Shown: piece by piece, positions 7,217 through 15,197 of the stretch
Position numbering within the stretch: the stretch's first letter is position 1
Layout: every line of letters begins with the position of its first letter
From: Puniceicoccales bacterium
GTDB lineage: Bacteria > Verrucomicrobiota > Verrucomicrobiia > Opitutales > JAIRLG01
DNA length: 15,395 bases
Assembly: GCA_031255915.1 (NCBI GenBank)
Contig: JAIRRP010000076.1
Span: 1 to 15,395, forward strand
Direction: 5' to 3'
Notes under the pieces: model-generated
The model's database searches: none
The model's input: the letters and a program-made list of their open reading frames with translations, nothing else
Told to the model about the DNA's origin: nothing
Program-made: the position numbers and the translations under genes

Positions 7217-8266
7217 ATGAATTACCATATACAGCATTTCATCCAGCAGGATCCACTCAAGCTCATCGAACATCGCTGCACGACGATTCTTAAAGATCAA
7301 TTGCATCCTCCAGGTGCGGATTTTATCGACCGCGTTTGGATCCATTCTGACCGTTCCTGTAACGTTCTCAATAACCTAGCGCGCATCTACAATACCGGTC
7401 ATTTGGCCCATACAGGATATGTCTCTATCCTCCCCATAGATCAGGGTATCGAACATTCCGCTGCCGCGAGCTTTGCACCCAATCCCGAGTACTTCGATCC
7501 GGAAAACATCGTGCGCCTCGCCCTCGAAGGCGGATGTAACGCCGTTGCCTCCACATTGGGAGTCCTGGGCATAATGAGCCGCAAATATGCCCATAAAATT
7601 CCATTCATCGTCAAATTGAACCACAATGAGCTCTTAACTTACCCCAATAAATTCGATCAAATTTACTTCGGACAGGTACAGCAAGCCTATGACATGGGAG
7701 CCGCTGCCATCGGCGCCACGATTTACTTCGGTTCGGAAGAATCCACACGCCAGATCCAAGAGACAAGCGAGGCTTTTCAAATAGCCCATGAGCTTGGACT
7801 TGCCACAATTCTGTGGTGCTATCTGCGAAATCCAGCCTTCAAAGCCGATAAGGATTACCACACCTCCGCTGATTTAACCGGTCAGGCGAATCATCTCGGT
7901 GCGACGATTCAAGCGGATATCCTGAAACAAAAACTACCGACGAATAATGGTGGATTCAAGGCACTGAAATTTGGAAAAACTCACGAAAAGGTCTATACCC
8001 AGCTCTCTTCTGAGCACCCCATTGACCTGACGCGTTATCAAATAGCCAATGGCTATATGGGACGCACAGGACTGATCAGCTCTGGAGGAGCTTCCGGTGA
8101 GAATGACTTCCATGACGCCATCGAAACAGCCATCATCAATAAGCGTGCCGGAGGAATGGGTCTCATCTGTGGCCGCAAAGCCTTCCAACGCCCCATGAAA
8201 GAAGGCATTGAGCTACTTCATACGATACAGGATGTTTATCTAGAAGCCAGCATCACAATCGCTTAA
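7217..8266 (+). CDS. fbaB: Class I fructose-bisphosphate aldolase (FbaB/DhnA type)
   Basis: Cytoplasmic enzyme of glycolysis and gluconeogenesis that splits fructose-1,6-bisphosphate into DHAP and glyceraldehyde-3-phosphate through a Schiff base. The 349-aa length matches E. coli FbaB (350 aa). DQGIEH at residues 75-80 is the usual early strand of the barrel. PFIVKLNHNELL (129-140) and ADILKQKLP (233-241) are conserved, and Lys237 in the latter fits the Schiff-base lysine of the family. NNGGFKALKFGKTHEKVY and the phosphate-binding GRTGLISSGGASGEND (282-297) and GGMGLICGRKAFQRP follow. No strong Shine-Dalgarno is seen before the ATG. Its stop codon lies 2 nt from the stop of the opposing orphan gene, so any terminator must sit within coding sequence. 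Confidence 0.95.
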   Translation: MNYHIQHFIQQDPLKLIEHRCTTILKDQLHPPGADFIDRVWIHSDRSCNVLNNLARIYNTGHLAHTGYVSILPIDQGIEHSAAASFAPNPEYFDPENIVRLALEGGCNAVASTLGVLGIMSRKYAHKIPFIVKLNHNELLTYPNKFDQIYFGQVQQAYDMGAAAIGATIYFGSEESTRQIQETSEAFQIAHELGLATILWCYLRNPAFKADKDYHTSADLTGQANHLGATIQADILKQKLPTNNGGFKALKFGKTHEKVYTQLSSEHPIDLTRYQIANGYMGRTGLISSGGASGENDFHDAIETAIINKRAGGMGLICGRKAFQRPMKEGIELLHTIQDVYLEASITIA

Positions 8267-8268
8267 AT

Positions 8269-9342
8269 TTAGAGATTTCCACTAGAGATATCAACAGGGG
8301 ATCCTAAGCAATTCTTCCTGATCTGTAAGAGATAGATCGTTCTACTTTTAAAGATATTCTGTTCTTCTATTTTTTTGGAAATCCATTCCTCCTCCTCCTC
8401 CGAAATTGGGAGGCTTTCCGCAATGTTAAAGTACACAAGAGCAATTACGGCACACTTTATTGCGTCCGACAAACAGACAATTCTCTTCTGCCACTTATGG
8501 AGTGTGGCAAGCAGTTGCTCTGCATATATCCCGAAAATATGTAAGGAATCTTTTCTTTTCTTTAAAGTCTCATCAATAGCTTCACTCTTATCTTTTACTA
8601 TCTTCAAAAATGCTGTTAACAGGATAGGTAACCAATGGTGCTCATTCAATGGAAGGCCTGTATGAGATGAGCTATCTTGCAAAAGCAAAAATTTATCGGC
8701 TAAAACATATTCCCGAGTCGTAATTTCTATATTTTCTATAACCCCCTGTATGTATTCTTGTCTCTTAATCTCCTGGAGAAAAAACTCATTGAAAATTTTT
8801 TCTAGCTTTTCAGCAAGCTCTAAAACGGTCAGATCTTTAAAATTCCACGGAATGATCCCATACTCTTCACCACTACACTGCATCCAATAAAGGACAATTT
8901 TTACGGCACGAAGCAGTAAGCTATTTGACTTAATGATCTGTCTAATCTCTTCAAGGACACATTCATACTCATCGTATCCCTTTAATGCCTGCATAATATG
9001 ACTTTTAGTATAATCGATAACCTGTGAAAGCAGCTCCTGCTTCATAAATGTCCTTTTTTCTTCTTCTGGAATGCTACCCACCATTTTATCAAGATAGACA
9101 TCCACACCATGAGCTGCTTCAGTGATGACATCGTCGGTTATTGAGTCGATTACTCTGTCATTCGGGAATCTTTCCAGTATAGCTATCCTGATCAACTCGT
9201 ACATAAGAGGCTGATCTTTAAAAGGCCACGAAAACCACCACAAATTTCCATATCCAACAGGACACCATCTCAATGAGGAAACCCCCAGTAAAAATATTAA
9301 CTTTATAGATCTTTCACAGAAAGCGCTACGTACTTTATCCAT
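8269..9342 (-). CDS. AT-rich orphan protein beside the prophage
   Basis: I do not recognise this 357-aa protein. The first ~45 residues are hydrophobic and tryptophan-rich (a SSLRWCPVGYGNLWWFSW stretch), but it is not a clean signal peptide. The remainder looks almost wholly alpha-helical with many Glu/Lys/Ile/Leu residues, including an acidic run, EEEEEW, near residue 315. A good Shine-Dalgarno (GAGAGGG, about 9 nt upstream of the ATG) supports the start, unusually for this window. It is visibly AT-richer than its neighbours, runs opposite to both flanks, and lies between a housekeeping gene and phage head genes. These points suggest horizontally acquired cargo (a phage moron or accessory gene). 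Alternatives are a host orphan gene or a decayed gene. Function unknown. Confidence 0.7.
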   Translation of the reverse strand: MDKVRSAFCERSIKLIFLLGVSSLRWCPVGYGNLWWFSWPFKDQPLMYELIRIAILERFPNDRVIDSITDDVITEAAHGVDVYLDKMVGSIPEEEKRTFMKQELLSQVIDYTKSHIMQALKGYDEYECVLEEIRQIIKSNSLLLRAVKIVLYWMQCSGEEYGIIPWNFKDLTVLELAEKLEKIFNEFFLQEIKRQEYIQGVIENIEITTREYVLADKFLLLQDSSSHTGLPLNEHHWLPILLTAFLKIVKDKSEAIDETLKKRKDSLHIFGIYAEQLLATLHKWQKRIVCLSDAIKCAVIALVYFNIAESLPISEEEEEWISKKIEEQNIFKSRTIYLLQIRKNCLGSPVDISSGNL

Positions 9343-9535
9343 ATTTATAACCCTCTCATTTTAGCCAAAAATACAGTGGCACTAACGTAAAGCGATGTAA
9401 AATGTCAAGTAGTGAAATTTGTAAAATATAGGTACGACATCCTTTCAAAACACAAACGACACATCGTAGTCAAATGATGTTCGCTATCCAATCTATCACT
9501 AACGCTTTAAAAAAAATGGCTTATAATCATCGAGC
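9343..9535. promoter_or_regulatory. Divergent regulatory region at the left edge of the phage head module
   Basis: This 193-bp AT-rich gap separates the minus-strand orphan gene from the plus-strand phage genes. On the plus strand a perfect TATAAT (9522-9527) lies 8 nt before the ATG at 9536. The octamer CACTAACG occurs twice in the same orientation (9380-9387 and 9497-9504); the second copy lies where a -35 box would be for that TATAAT. On the minus strand there is a TTGACA (9408-9403) without a good -10 at normal distance, and a TAAAAT closer to the orphan gene. Several inverted GATGT/ACATC words also occur. A binding site for a phage or host regulator is plausible. Confidence 0.4.
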
Positions 9536-9892
9536 ATGTACGGTTGCCATAGCGGAACAACTCAAACAATCCACGTAATAGAAGCCATTATCGCCCTAGC
9601 TTCTGCGGTCATAGGCCTATTACTACTCGTCCAAAATAGAAGTAATTCACATATCTCCAAAGCGAAAGCACGTCCCCATTTCAAAACCCTTTTCAGCGCT
9701 TTTCCGCAACGACTCTTTGCCTATTTTACATACCTCTGCCAAAAGACCCTAGCGGTCACACGACTCGCGATCTCCAAAACGCTCGCTTCCCTACGGCAAT
9801 TGTTCAAGGACAAGAGCAATACCTTCTTCACAACGATGGATCACTCCAGGAAATCTTCTGAAGAGAAAGATCACTCAAAAGGCAACGAATAA
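9536..9892 (+). CDS. Small single-pass membrane protein of the phage module
   Basis: A 118-aa protein with one hydrophobic helix near the N-terminus (about residues 13-33, VIEAIIALASAVIGLLLLV), then a basic, Lys/Ser-rich tail ending in charged residues. In Mu-like phages this stretch before the terminase genes often encodes lysis accessory proteins or small DUF2730-like membrane proteins, so either a holin/spanin-type or a gp25-like role fits by position; the sequence itself decides neither. There is no Shine-Dalgarno; TATAAT sits so close upstream that the message may be leaderless. It ends 14 nt before the next gene. Confidence 0.6.
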   Translation: MYGCHSGTTQTIHVIEAIIALASAVIGLLLLVQNRSNSHISKAKARPHFKTLFSAFPQRLFAYFTYLCQKTLAVTRLAISKTLASLRQLFKDKSNTFFTTMDHSRKSSEEKDHSKGNE

Positions 9893-9906
9893 CACTTTTT
9901 ATCCTC

Positions 9907-10266
9907 ATGAAACCCTCAAAAATTTTTCGAAAATACCTCGATCGGGTGCAAATGGCCCAGATGCATTCCCGAAATATTTTACAGCAATGGTCACCTTCTT
10001 GTGAGACCCTACAGGCTTCTCTCGCCTGTGCCTGGGAGATCTTTTTCGATATCCTACAGCACCAGGAGGAAATTTCTCTCACCGATCTCAACACCATTTC
10101 AGGCGTTATTCAAAAACTCTCCTCATGCCATCATCAAATTTCCTCCATGGAATCTAAAAATCGCGGCGAGAATCTCACCAATGGTGATGAAATCTCAGGA
10201 ATTCCATTGACGCAACTCTCTCAGGAAATCATCGAAACGATCGAACAACAACTTCAGCTGCTCTGA
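9907..10266 (+). CDS. Small helical phage protein in the small-terminase position
   Basis: A 119-aa, mostly helical protein directly upstream of the large terminase (8-nt gap). Mu-like phages encode the small terminase subunit (gp27-like, DUF3486) here, so that is the best guess by position. The second half (ISGVIQKLSSCHHQISSMES) resembles the helical C-terminal part of such proteins, but the usual DNA-binding N-terminal helix-turn-helix is not evident, so it may be a shortened or divergent version. The ATG is in the recurring context CCTC-ATG-AAA, without a Shine-Dalgarno. Confidence 0.5.
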   Translation: MKPSKIFRKYLDRVQMAQMHSRNILQQWSPSCETLQASLACAWEIFFDILQHQEEISLTDLNTISGVIQKLSSCHHQISSMESKNRGENLTNGDEISGIPLTQLSQEIIETIEQQLQLL

Positions 10267-10274
10267 ACCATTCC

Positions 10275-11648
10275 ATGCTACGTTTTCACAAGTTTTTCCT
10301 TCCCTATCAAGAACGATGGATTCGTGATTCTTCACGGCTCAAAATTATGGAAAAATCGCGACAGATCGGGATGACATGGGCAGCTGCTTACCGATTGGTA
10401 CGACAACATGCCCATCATCAGCAACGGCTCGATTCCTGGGTCGCATCGCGCGATGAAACCTCTGCCAAGCTCTTTCTCGAAGACTGCAAACTCTTTCGAA
10501 ACATTTTACACGTGGCCGCGCATACTCTCGGCCAATCTATCCTGACCGATAGCGGACGGGACAGCACCTATGCCCTCCGATTCAGTAATCATACACAGAT
10601 ATACTCACTCTCCTCCAATCCTGATACCCAGGCCGGGAAGCGCGGCTCACGTGTACTCGACGAATTTGCGCTACATCCACAAGCAGACCAACTCTACAGC
10701 ATCGCCTATCCCGGCATTACTTGGGGCGGGCAATTGGAAATCATTTCCACACACCGCGATGCCAACCATCTCTTCCATCGCCTCATCCAGGAAATCCTTC
10801 ACAACGGAAATCCGAAAAATTTTTCTCATCACCGCGTCACGCTTGAAGATGCACTTCAGCAGGGAATTCTTCCGCGCATCAAGGCAAAATTACCTCGGGA
10901 AGATCCACGGCAAGACATGACGGAATCCGACTACTACGACTACGTCCGTCAGTCATGCATCGATGAAGACTCCTTTCAACAGGAATACATGTGTCGACCG
11001 CTTCAGGAAGGGAATTCCTTTCTTTCTCCTACACTCATCCAGAGCTGTGAATACGCGTTGGGCATCCATTGGGAACGGGATCTGAGTGCGATTACAAACA
11101 CCAGTTATCTCGGCATTGACATCGGCAGAGAACACGACCTCACGGTCTTTTGGCTTCTCGAAAAAATGGACGATATGGCCTATACGCGAAGCGTCCTCTG
11201 CGCCCAGCGTATGCGCTTTTCCGATCAAGAGCTCCTCTTAAAATCCTTTTTCTCAATCCCATCCCTGCGACGCGTCTGCATCGACCAGAGCGGCATCGGC
11301 CGCCAGTTCACCGAACGCGCCATCGAGCACTTCGGTTCTTATCGCGTCGAAGGCATCACGTTCACGCCAGCGACGAAGGAGCGACTTGCCTATGAATTAC
11401 GTATGGCTTTCGAACAACAACAGCTGAAAATTCCCGCCGAACGGGCCATTCGTGAAGACCTCCGTGCGGTCAAAAAGGAAACGACCTTTGCCGGCAATAT
11501 CCGCTTCTCCGCCGAAAGGAACGAAAATGGTCATGCCGACCGCTTTTGGGCTCTGGCACTCGCATGGCACGCCTATCAAGAACCTGCGGCACATTCCACA
11601 CACTTTACAACTATACCATGGCGCAGGCCCAATCATCCATGGCTTTAA
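10275..11648 (+). CDS. Phage terminase large subunit, Mu gp28-like
   Basis: The motor that pumps phage DNA into the prohead. The ATPase half carries a deviant Walker A, EKSRQIGMTWA (residues 26-36; Mu-like terminases have SRQIG followed by a non-lysine), and a Walker B in RVLDEFALH (D129, E130). The nuclease half has an RNase H-like fold signature: LGIDIGREHDL (D282), CIDQSGIGRQF (D337) and GHADRFWALALAW (D422), the three acids expected to bind metal. At 457 aa it is a little shorter than Mu gp28 but covers both domains. It lies 8 nt after the preceding gene and 14 nt before the portal start chosen here. The reading frame is intact, in contrast to the following portal gene. Confidence 0.9.
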   Translation: MLRFHKFFLPYQERWIRDSSRLKIMEKSRQIGMTWAAAYRLVRQHAHHQQRLDSWVASRDETSAKLFLEDCKLFRNILHVAAHTLGQSILTDSGRDSTYALRFSNHTQIYSLSSNPDTQAGKRGSRVLDEFALHPQADQLYSIAYPGITWGGQLEIISTHRDANHLFHRLIQEILHNGNPKNFSHHRVTLEDALQQGILPRIKAKLPREDPRQDMTESDYYDYVRQSCIDEDSFQQEYMCRPLQEGNSFLSPTLIQSCEYALGIHWERDLSAITNTSYLGIDIGREHDLTVFWLLEKMDDMAYTRSVLCAQRMRFSDQELLLKSFFSIPSLRRVCIDQSGIGRQFTERAIEHFGSYRVEGITFTPATKERLAYELRMAFEQQQLKIPAERAIREDLRAVKKETTFAGNIRFSAERNENGHADRFWALALAWHAYQEPAAHSTHFTTIPWRRPNHPWL

Positions 11649-11662
11649 CCTCTTTTACCCTC

Positions 11663-12883
11663 ATGAAATTCTCTTCGCAAATTTCCGATAAGCGCATTTC
11701 GCATTCCATGCGGATGCATTTCAATCCCATCCGGCAGCTGACACCCGAAACGCTTTCCCATATTCTCGATGGCTTCAATTCCGGCTATCTAAAACCGGCA
11801 GCTCTTGCCTGGGATGCGATCGAACGCCGCGACGACGTCATTCAGGGTATAGCTGCCAAGCGCAAAAAATCAATTGCGCGGTTGCCGTGGGAAATTCTGA
11901 CCATTGACCATTCGCCAGAAGCCATGAAGCAAAAAGGTGCCCTGGAATATTTTTACAACAACCTCCGAGCGACCCACGCCTGCGACCGCAATCTATGTGG
12001 CGGATTTGCCCTTTTGGTCAAGCAGATGATGGATGCCATTGGAAAGAAGTATGCCATCCACGAGATCATCTATCAGGTGCCGACAAAAAACACTTCTGGA
12101 GATTTCCTACTTTCCGCCGAATTCCGCTTCGTTCCGCTATGGTTTTTCGAAAATCGCCATGGCCATATGCAATTTCTGGAACAGGAAGGCTCTCTTGAAG
12201 GCATAGCACTCGAGGAGGGTTCCTGGATGGTGACACATGGAGATGGTCTCATGGAAGCCTGCTCCATCGCCTACCTCTTCAAGCACCTCCCACTGCGCGA
12301 CTGGCTGGTCTACTGCGAACGCAATGGCATGCCAGGAGTCAAAGGTGTCACCAATGCCTAGCCGGGAACGGAAGAATGGGAAAATGCTAAATCGGCCGTC
12401 GAGTCCTTTGGTGCCGAGTTCAATGCGTTGATGACGACGGGGACACAAATCGAAACGATCGACCTCACGAGTCGAGGGGAACTACCCTATCCTCCCCTCG
12501 TCGACCGCATGGATCGAGCGATGTCGGCATTATGGCGCGGCTCTGACCTTTCGACATTATCGCGCAGTTCCGGCACAGGTGCTTCCCTCCAGGGGGACGA
12601 ATGCATCCTCCTGGAAGAGGATGACGCCTGCACCATCTCCGAAACACTCAATCAACAGGTCGATGCCCACGTATTGCACTACCTCTTTGGAGAAGAACCC
12701 ATCAAGGCCTACATCAAGCTTATCCCCAAAACTCGCCGAAACCTACAGGAAGAACTCCGCATCTACCGCGAACTCTACGACATGGGCGTCACTTTCTCCG
12801 CCGAGAAAGTGAGAGAAAATTTCAGCATCCCTATCCCTAGTACCGACGAGACCATTTTAAAGAAACAAGAATCCGTAGCCTAA
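11663..12883 (+). pseudogene. DUF935 portal protein gene with one in-frame TAG stop
   Basis: Mu gp29-like portal, the ring through which DNA enters the head. The frame from ATG 11663 to TAA 12881-12883 has 407 codons; codon 233 (12359-12361) is TAG, followed directly by PGTEEWENAK in the same frame. Family features lie on both sides: ILDGFNSGYLKPAALAWDAI and RDDVIQGIAAKRK before it, DWLVYCERNGMPGVKG just before it, and the long tail LSRSSGTGASLQGD...LNQQVDAHVLHYLFGE after it. No frame shift is involved. ATG 11663 is chosen because it lies 14 nt after the terminase stop in the recurring CCTC-ATG-AAA context; ATG 11639 is possible. The protein is somewhat short beside Mu gp29 (~512 aa). One C-to-T change in a Gln codon could have made the TAG. 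Amber readthrough or a sequencing error are alternatives. Confidence 0.82.
12359..12361 (+). other. In-frame TAG codon inside the portal gene
   Basis: The TAG lies in GCC-TAG-CCG. The same frame continues with portal-like protein for 173 codons. All other complete genes in the window stop with TAA (most) or TGA (rnhC and the gene at 9907-10266), so TAG is otherwise unused here as a stop. Confidence 0.9.
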
Positions 12884-12892
12884 ATACTTTCC

Positions 12893-13720
12893 ATGGATAC
12901 CGCCCTACAAGAAATTAATTGGCATGACTCATCTCATCCAGATGCACTGCCCGCAAAGCGATGGATGAAACTCATTGACTATGGGGAATATTTCCATCCA
13001 CAGGGAGTACAGTGCATCCACCATGCCTTTGCTCAAGCTATGGTCGATCGTTTTCGTTCCTTTCGGGGTCGGCTTCAGCGTAAATTCGGTGGACTGCCGC
13101 TTTACATTGGCCATCCCGACGACCCACAATTCCACCAACAGCCCGGCCATCAAGATACACGAGCCTACGCGTGGATTCAAGACATGGACGCTCGTGATGA
13201 CGGCTTATGGATCCTCGTTAAATGGTCTGATGCGGGCCTACAGCTTATCCGCAACGCCTTTTTTAAATTCTTCTCCCCTCGATGGGAAGTACAGCCCATT
13301 GACCATGGAAAATTTAAGCCCATCCGCCTCCTTTCCGTCGGATTGACCAACCGTCCCAACATCCCCGGTGATACGATCGCGAATCAGGAGGTAATGGAAG
13401 CTCCAAAGGTTTCAACATTTTCAGAAAACCTCGAACTTTTCCTATCTCACGGCATCGGCGAAGGCCACATCATGCCCAACGAATGCCCTGAATGGGAAGA
13501 ACGCTATCGTTCCGATCCAGAACATGCCAAAGAAGAGATCCAAACGCACCGCCACGGGCTGCACCTTCATGCCCATAGTGCTTCGCTCCAAGGAGCCGAT
13601 CCTCATTCCCATTCCAAGGAACAGCTACTCTCATGCGTCCATCGGCGCATGCAAGTCTTCGGCGAAAGCTACACCGATGCCTGGGCATCCGTACGCCAAT
13701 CACATCCATATCTTTTTTAA
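12893..13720 (+). CDS. Mu gpI-like prohead protease, probably with scaffold tail
   Basis: Cleaves and clears the scaffold during head assembly. Family features in order: GLPLYIGHPDDP (about residues 67-78), the glycine-to-tryptophan run LWILVKWSDAGLQLI (105-119), NAFFKFFSPRWEV (121-133) and LLSVGLTNRPNIPG (146-159). H74 and S128 are the obvious candidates for catalytic residues. The protease part ends about residue 160. The tail (168-275) is hydrophilic with a His-rich patch (THRHGLHLHAHS) and ends in a helix, HRRMQVFGESYTDAWASVRQ, of the type seen at the end of gpI proteins. At 275 aa it is shorter than Mu gpI (~361), with a reduced scaffold segment. It starts 9 nt after the portal gene's final stop. 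Confidence 0.82.
   Translation: MDTALQEINWHDSSHPDALPAKRWMKLIDYGEYFHPQGVQCIHHAFAQAMVDRFRSFRGRLQRKFGGLPLYIGHPDDPQFHQQPGHQDTRAYAWIQDMDARDDGLWILVKWSDAGLQLIRNAFFKFFSPRWEVQPIDHGKFKPIRLLSVGLTNRPNIPGDTIANQEVMEAPKVSTFSENLELFLSHGIGEGHIMPNECPEWEERYRSDPEHAKEEIQTHRHGLHLHAHSASLQGADPHSHSKEQLLSCVHRRMQVFGESYTDAWASVRQSHPYLF
13394..13720 (+). CDS. Possible nested scaffold protein inside the protease gene
   Basis: An in-frame ATG at residue 168 of the protease gene lies just after the protease domain and directly after AGGAGG (13386-13391), one of the few Shine-Dalgarno-like sequences in the window. It would yield a 108-aa C-terminal product made up of the scaffold-like tail. Mu makes its scaffold (gene Z) this way, from within gene I. 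The weak point is spacing: only 2 nt lie between AGGAGG and ATG, shorter than the optimum. Confidence 0.4.
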   Translation: MEAPKVSTFSENLELFLSHGIGEGHIMPNECPEWEERYRSDPEHAKEEIQTHRHGLHLHAHSASLQGADPHSHSKEQLLSCVHRRMQVFGESYTDAWASVRQSHPYLF

Positions 13721-13741
13721 CCTCACCTCATAGAATCAACC

Positions 13742-14155
13742 ATGACAACATTCTTCTCAAATTGTGCCAGCCGCACGCATAGTGCGCATATGACTTATCG
13801 CGCCAATGAAGATGCCATCGCGCGCCATTGCCTCGTTAAGCTGCTTTCGGATGGATTCTCAGTCGCCATAACCGGGACATCCGATAGACCCATTGGAATA
13901 TCCACCGATGAAGCAGCCCCAGGTGAAATACTCGACATCGCACTCCTCTGCTCATCGGATACACTCTCGGCCAGAACGAGTGCTCCTATCCAAGCCGGAG
14001 ATATTCTCGTCCCCTCCGACGAGGGCTGCGTTCAAAAACTACCTACAACGGAAGGGAGTTATTGGCAAATCGGCATCGCATTACACTCGGCCGCAAACGC
14101 ATCTCTTGTCGAGCTAATGCCCTGCGTTCCCACGCTTTATACGGTAACCGAATAA
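13742..14155 (+). CDS. Capsid decoration protein
   Basis: A 137-aa protein between the protease and the major capsid gene, where Mu-like and lambda-like phages encode a decoration (cement) protein that stabilises the expanded head. The sequence is beta-rich and alternates short strands and turns, with phrases typical of DUF2190/decoration proteins: ITGTSDRPIGISTDEAAPGEILDIALL (in two overlapping strands), APIQAGDILVPSDEGCVQKLP and YWQIGIALHSA. It starts 21 nt after the protease stop without a Shine-Dalgarno; the gap begins TAACCTC. The assignment rests on sequence character and gene order. Confidence 0.7.
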   Translation: MTTFFSNCASRTHSAHMTYRANEDAIARHCLVKLLSDGFSVAITGTSDRPIGISTDEAAPGEILDIALLCSSDTLSARTSAPIQAGDILVPSDEGCVQKLPTTEGSYWQIGIALHSAANASLVELMPCVPTLYTVTE

Positions 14156-14182
14156 CCTCTTTAACCCTCTTATTTTCTCATC

Positions 14183-15154
14183 ATGAATTCTTACGAAATA
14201 CTTCCACGCGACGACGGACTTCAGGGCTACGGGATCGTCTGCATCGCCAACGAATCGCGCTTCTCCGCCAGCCATTACTCGGAACCACTCACCGCTTTTA
14301 GCGAAGGATGGAAAGACCCCGAACATTTGATGGAGCTGCTCGACTTCATCGCACCATCGATTCCCGTTGCCCGGCGCTTCGAGTTCAAAGTAGCCAACAA
14401 CGAAGAGGCTTTTCTGTCGGAATCCGATGACATACGCGCCATCGGCTCTGCCTTCAAACGCATCGAATTCACGGGCACATCGGTCACGGCCAAAACATTC
14501 AACAAGGGCCTCACGATTCGTGTCGATCACGATGACGTCGCCGGAGACAGCTGGCGAGAGCGCTATGTCCAATTGCTCCTGCAACGACTCCATCGCAATG
14601 AGTTACGCCGAGCCATCTCCGCCCTCGATGATAGCGCCACATCCCTTGCCGAAACCTATGTATGGAGTCATACGACCGGAACACCCAATCCGGATGCGGA
14701 CATTCGTGCAGAGCTCGAAGCCGCAGCGAACATCACGGGCGTTCGACCCAATCGCCTCATCATCGATGAGGGCGCATGGGACATCCGTTCGGATGCCTAT
14801 GATCACCAGAATAATGCGGGAGCACAGCGCTCAGCTTCTCTGAAGCTCGCCGAATTGGCCCAGAAGCTCTTCATCGATGAGGCACGTATCCTACGGGCCC
14901 GTTACCAGAGCAATGCGGTCAAGGATGCCCTCCTGGGGAACAGTATCTATGCCTTCTATTCCCAGAACGAGATACTCAAGGATGAACCGGCAAACATCAA
15001 GCGCTTCGTCACACCGGTCGACGGGAATAATTCCTTCCGCGTCTATCTCGAGGAGCACAGTAAATTCAGCGACATCACCGTTGAGCACTACAGCAACATC
15101 ATGATCACCTCTATCGCCGGTATTCGGAAACTCAATGTCTCCTCTGCCGCCTAA
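14183..15154 (+). CDS. Phage major capsid protein
   Basis: The 323-aa protein follows the decoration gene and has the size and make-up of a Mu-type, HK97-fold shell protein. Visible features include an N-terminal arm, a segment RRFEFKVANNEEAF with alternating beta strands, a long helix rich in Arg/Leu (about residues 130-150, ERYVQLLLQRLHRNELRRAI: the spine-helix type), a strand RPNRLIIDEGAW, and a final beta strand ending IAGIRKLNVSSAA. No separate cleaved prodomain is evident. The 27-nt gap before it begins TAACCTC and has no Shine-Dalgarno. Directly after its stop is a large four-hairpin element, which could shield the message 3' end or limit read-through into the next gene. Confidence 0.8.
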   Translation: MNSYEILPRDDGLQGYGIVCIANESRFSASHYSEPLTAFSEGWKDPEHLMELLDFIAPSIPVARRFEFKVANNEEAFLSESDDIRAIGSAFKRIEFTGTSVTAKTFNKGLTIRVDHDDVAGDSWRERYVQLLLQRLHRNELRRAISALDDSATSLAETYVWSHTTGTPNPDADIRAELEAAANITGVRPNRLIIDEGAWDIRSDAYDHQNNAGAQRSASLKLAELAQKLFIDEARILRARYQSNAVKDALLGNSIYAFYSQNEILKDEPANIKRFVTPVDGNNSFRVYLEEHSKFSDITVEHYSNIMITSIAGIRKLNVSSAA

Positions 15155-15197
15155 TGCTCCTCATGACTAACCTCCTCTTTCTCATGAAATTCCAGTG

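Noticed and set aside
6956..7345. 129-codon minus-strand ORF across cloverleaf copy 2 into fbaB
   Set aside because: It joins antisense aldolase sequence to the repeat; no support as a protein.
14114..14593. 159-codon minus-strand ORF antisense to the capsid gene
   Set aside because: The capsid frame on the plus strand is complete, fits the gene order and has suitable composition; the antisense frame is a shadow.
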